7,909 nt of DNA, taken from Bathymodiolus brooksi thiotrophic gill symbiont (lineage in GTDB: Bacteria > Pseudomonadota > Gammaproteobacteria > PS1 > Pseudothioglobaceae). The stretch lies in assembly GCF_903642095.1 (NCBI RefSeq), contig NZ_CAHJWD020000175.1, forward strand, positions 1 through 7,909. Direction: 5' to 3'. The notes below the pieces were generated by a model. That model had not been told where the DNA came from and did no database searches. It saw nothing but the letters and a program-made list of their open reading frames with translations. Position numbers and translations under genes: made by a program. The stretch's first letter is position 1. Each line of letters starts with the position of its first letter. Shown piece by piece: positions 6,484 to 7,909 of this stretch.

Positions 6484-6508
6484 GGAAGGGTTACAAACCC
6501 TTCCCTAC
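6484..6508 (-). repeat. GTAG palindrome, copy 4 (inverted)
   Basis: The exact reverse complement of 6438-6462, ending in CCCTAC on the + strand. With copy 3 it forms a head-to-head pair like the paired REPs of a BIME. Confidence 0.88.
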
Positions 6509-6563
6509 AACACACACCAACCAACAGCACTTTTATCTGCTTCTGAATTGATGATGTTTCTAC

Positions 6564-6863
6564 TTACAGACAGATGTTTTGAAAATTTACAATCTTGCCA
6601 TTTTTTACTGAAACGCCTTCTGCTTGAAGGCGTTTTATTTTGAGAGAAATATCATAGGCAAAACCACCTAAATCGCCATTTGTTTTCACCACACGGTGGC
6701 AAGGTATTTCGGGTGCAAAAGGGTTTTTATTCATAGCATTGCCAACGGCACGGTATGCTTTAGGGTTGCCGATTAGTTTGGCGAGTCTGGCATAGGTGAT
6801 AACTTTGCCGGCAGGAACTTGGTTTTTAAGGGTTTGGTAGCATAATTGTTGAAATTGGGTCAT
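6564..6863 (-). CDS. MGMT-family protein: small alkyltransferase domain with active-site cysteine
   Basis: A 99-residue protein consisting only of the DNA-binding and catalytic domain of O6-alkylguanine-DNA alkyltransferases. Visible elements are GKVITYARLAKLIG (19-32, with the Tyr that contacts DNA), YRAVGNAMNKNP (37-48, with the arginine finger R38 and N47), PCHRVV (54-59, with acceptor cysteine C55) and GDLGGFAYDISLKIKRLQAEG (63-83, with a family-typical Glu at 82). The N-terminal domain of Ogt, Ada and human MGMT is absent. Proteins this short are often alkyltransferase-like (Atl, E. coli YbaZ), which have Trp in place of Cys. Here Cys is kept, so true repair of O6-alkylguanine is possible. 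The ATG overlaps the kdsC stop in ATGA (6860-6863), implying translational coupling; no Shine-Dalgarno sequence is seen. It is convergent with mfd, and its 3' end contains a terminator-like hairpin for the opposite strand. Confidence 0.88.
   Translation of the reverse strand: MTQFQQLCYQTLKNQVPAGKVITYARLAKLIGNPKAYRAVGNAMNKNPFAPEIPCHRVVKTNGDLGGFAYDISLKIKRLQAEGVSVKNGKIVNFQNICL
6611..6641 (+). terminator. Putative intrinsic terminator for mfd, inside the antisense MGMT gene
   Basis: AAACGCCTTC (6611-6620) and GAAGGCGTTT (6626-6635) form a perfect 10-bp stem with a 5-base loop (TGCTT), followed by TTATTTTG. The T-rich tail follows only on the + strand; on the minus strand the stem is followed by CAGTAAAA. 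It would therefore stop transcripts coming from maf-mfd about 300 bases past the mfd stop. It overlaps codons for KRLQAEGV of the MGMT protein. Confidence 0.6.
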
Positions 6864-7381
6864 TGTAAATAGGGTGCCATTGCTGTGTCAAACTTGCCTT
6901 GTGCTTGCAGGATAAAATCACAGGCTTCACGCACTGCGCCTTGTCCGCCAATTTTTTGGGTAACAAGGTGGGCGTTTTGTTTGACTAGGTCGTGTGCATT
7001 GGCGACGGCAATAGCAAAGCCGACTTTGGTCATTACTGGCAAATCAATGACATCATCGCCCATATAAGCCACTTCATCGGCGTTTATGTGTAATTTTTCT
7101 AATAATGCGTTGAAGGCAATTACTTTGTTGCTTTGCCCTTGGTAAAAGTGTTTAACGCCTAAATTCTGCATTCGATGATTGACACTTTTGGAATTTCTGG
7201 CACTAATGACTGCGGGTTCAATGCCGTTTTCTTTCAGCAGTTTAATGCCGTGTCCATCGAGTGAATTAAAGCGTTTGAACTCGGTGCCATCGTCGGTGAA
7301 ATACAAACCACCATCGGTCAAAACGCCGTCAACATCAAAGATAATTAATTTAATTTTTTTTGCTAATGCGTCTATGCTCAT
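6860..7381 (-). CDS. kdsC: 3-deoxy-D-manno-octulosonate 8-phosphate phosphatase
   Basis: A HAD-superfamily (C0 type, capless) phosphatase that converts KDO 8-phosphate to KDO, the sugar joining lipid A to the lipopolysaccharide core; it is cytoplasmic and active as a tetramer in known members. The 173-residue product shows HAD motif I LIIFDVDGVLTDG with nucleophile D16 and D18, the SLDGHGIKLLK segment (40-50), motif II VISARNS (58-64, S60), motif III Lys near SNK (K86), motif IV MGDDVIDLPVM (107-117, D109/D110) and the C-terminal GGQGAVREACDFIL (145-158), which reaches a neighbouring active site in KdsC. The ATG at 7381 lies inside the end of ampD (32-base overlap) and is supported by a TGGAG 8 bases upstream. 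The stop overlaps the MGMT start. E. coli KdsC is slightly longer at the N-terminus. Confidence 0.95.
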   Translation of the reverse strand: MSIDALAKKIKLIIFDVDGVLTDGGLYFTDDGTEFKRFNSLDGHGIKLLKENGIEPAVISARNSKSVNHRMQNLGVKHFYQGQSNKVIAFNALLEKLHINADEVAYMGDDVIDLPVMTKVGFAIAVANAHDLVKQNAHLVTQKIGGQGAVREACDFILQAQGKFDTAMAPYLQ

Positions 7382-7868
7382 CTATTTTGCTCCAATCAAA
7401 TGCACGCCCTGGGTCGGTTTTTCGGTCTGGGGCAATGTCGTTGTGTCCAACAAGGTATTTTATGGGATATTGTTCGCACAAATCCGCTAAAATTTTGTTC
7501 AATTGTTGATATTGCATTTCGGTATAAGCAATGTCATCAGTGCCTTCCAGTTCAATGCCAATGGAAAAATCATTGCAATTGTCCCGCCCACGATAATGCG
7601 ACACCCCAGCATGCCAAGCCTTATCAGCAAATTGCACAAATTGCACAACTGCTCCATTGCGTTTGATTAACAGATGACTTGATACTTTGAGATGCTCGAT
7701 AGTGGCAAAATATGGATGAGCAGTGGGATCAAGTTGGTTTTGGAAAAAATCTTCGATATAACGGCCACCAAATTCGTTGGGCGGTAAAGATATATTGTGA
7801 ATTACCACCATATCAATCTTGGCGGTGCGTTTGCTGAAATTGGGTGAGGGGGTTTGTTTAAAAGCCAT
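7350..7868 (-). CDS. ampD: 1,6-anhydro-N-acetylmuramyl-L-alanine amidase AmpD
   Basis: A cytoplasmic zinc amidase of peptidoglycan recycling that cuts the stem peptide from 1,6-anhydro-MurNAc. In many Gram-negatives its loss raises the anhydromuropeptides that activate AmpR and induce the AmpC beta-lactamase; no ampR or ampC is seen here. The protein is 172 residues with the chosen start. Motifs of the Amidase_2 fold are VVIHNISLPP with zinc ligand H24, FGGRYIEDFFQNQLDP, SSHLLIKRNG, ADKAWHAGVS, FSIGIELEG with E106, and VGHNDIAPDRKTDPG carrying H142, K150 and D152. There is no signal peptide, as expected for AmpD. An upstream in-frame ATG at 7892 would add 8 residues, but the AGAAGG ribosome binding site lies between it and the ATG at 7868, which favours the shorter form. 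Its end overlaps kdsC by 32 bases in another frame. Confidence 0.95.
   Translation of the reverse strand: MAFKQTPSPNFSKRTAKIDMVVIHNISLPPNEFGGRYIEDFFQNQLDPTAHPYFATIEHLKVSSHLLIKRNGAVVQFVQFADKAWHAGVSHYRGRDNCNDFSIGIELEGTDDIAYTEMQYQQLNKILADLCEQYPIKYLVGHNDIAPDRKTDPGRAFDWSKIDEHRRISKKN
7390..7394 (-). promoter_or_regulatory. Ribosome binding site of kdsC, inside ampD
   Basis: On the minus strand this reads TGGAG, 8 bases before the ATG at 7381. It supports a kdsC start that overlaps the 3' end of ampD. Confidence 0.65.
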
Positions 7869-7877
7869 CGTATTTAA

Positions 7878-7883
7878 CCTTCT
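7878..7883 (-). promoter_or_regulatory. Ribosome binding site that decides the ampD start
   Basis: On the minus strand this reads AGAAGG, 9 bases before the ATG at 7868. It lies downstream of the ATG at 7892, which therefore is unlikely to be the start. Confidence 0.7.
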
Positions 7884-7909
7884 TATAATCATTTAGCCAT
7901 TCATTTGCT

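Larger units (their letters stand above)
6354..6508. repeat. REP/BIME-like cluster of GTAG palindromes between mfd and the MGMT gene
   Basis: Most of the 223-base gap between two convergent genes consists of four copies of a palindrome of about 26 bp: three in + orientation starting at 6354, 6395 and 6438, and one inverted copy ending at 6508. Intact copies start with GTAG followed by a 9-10 bp stem and a 3-base loop. The first two linkers share CCCCCAT and CCACAA, so palindrome and linker were duplicated as a unit (41- and 43-bp spacing). The outer copies make the cluster start with GTAGGG and end with CCCTAC. There is no open reading frame here. The remainder, 6509-6563, shows nothing recognisable. 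Confidence 0.85.

Noticed and set aside
6354..6508. Repeats between mfd and the MGMT gene as a CRISPR array
   Set aside because: The copies are strongly palindromic, one is decayed, one is inverted, the linkers resemble one another instead of being unique spacers, and no cas gene is present.
6354..6508. Repeat cluster as an ordinary intrinsic terminator
   Set aside because: The stems are strong, but none is followed by a T-run on either strand; a better terminator for mfd lies at 6611-6641.
7179..7666. Two + strand open frames opposite kdsC and ampD
   Set aside because: Both are antisense to genes with complete catalytic motifs, and neither has a ribosome binding site or family resemblance.

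Overview
The window is a compact, AT-rich bacterial chromosome segment carrying eight protein genes (one cut by the left edge) and one tRNA. Every recognised gene is a housekeeping gene. The best matches are to proteobacterial families: FolA, YceF-type Maf, KdsC, AmpD, and SecG followed directly by tRNA-Leu(GAG), an arrangement also found in Escherichia coli. KDO synthesis and anhydromuropeptide recycling indicate a Gram-negative cell, most likely a gammaproteobacterium. The low GC content, tight packing and mostly weak ribosome binding sites would suit a small-genome marine or symbiont lineage such as the SUP05/Thioglobus group. That placement is an inference from gene content and style and was not tested by any search.

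Layout. At the left edge is the 3' end of a UPF0114 (YqhA-like) membrane protein gene. A promoter-like pair follows, then tpiA, secG and tRNA-Leu(GAG), all on + and separated by 2 and 17 bases. A hairpin with a T-run lies between the tRNA and folA (-). folA and the yceF-type maf gene are divergent across a short spacer that holds a 7+7 bp inverted repeat. maf is followed 7 bases later by mfd (+), the largest gene. A convergent operon on the minus strand, ampD-kdsC-MGMT, fills the right end. Its genes overlap by 32 and 4 bases.

Joint roles. tpiA serves central carbon metabolism, secG protein export, and tRNA-Leu translation. folA supplies tetrahydrofolate. maf removes non-canonical nucleotides. 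mfd couples transcription to excision repair and the small MGMT protein may repair alkylated bases directly, so the convergent pair mfd/MGMT are both DNA-repair genes. kdsC (lipopolysaccharide core) and ampD (peptidoglycan recycling) serve the cell envelope.

The most interesting non-gene structure is in the 223-base gap between mfd and the MGMT gene. It holds four copies (one decayed, one inverted) of a palindrome of about 26 bp that begins with GTAG. This is the layout of REP/BIME elements mobilised by RAYT transposases. Also notable are a strong terminator-like hairpin for mfd buried antisense inside the MGMT coding region, and a SecG carrying a C-terminal tail of six 9-residue tandem repeats. 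I found no CRISPR array, phage gene, insertion-sequence transposase or defence system. No gene-free stretch exceeds 300 bases.
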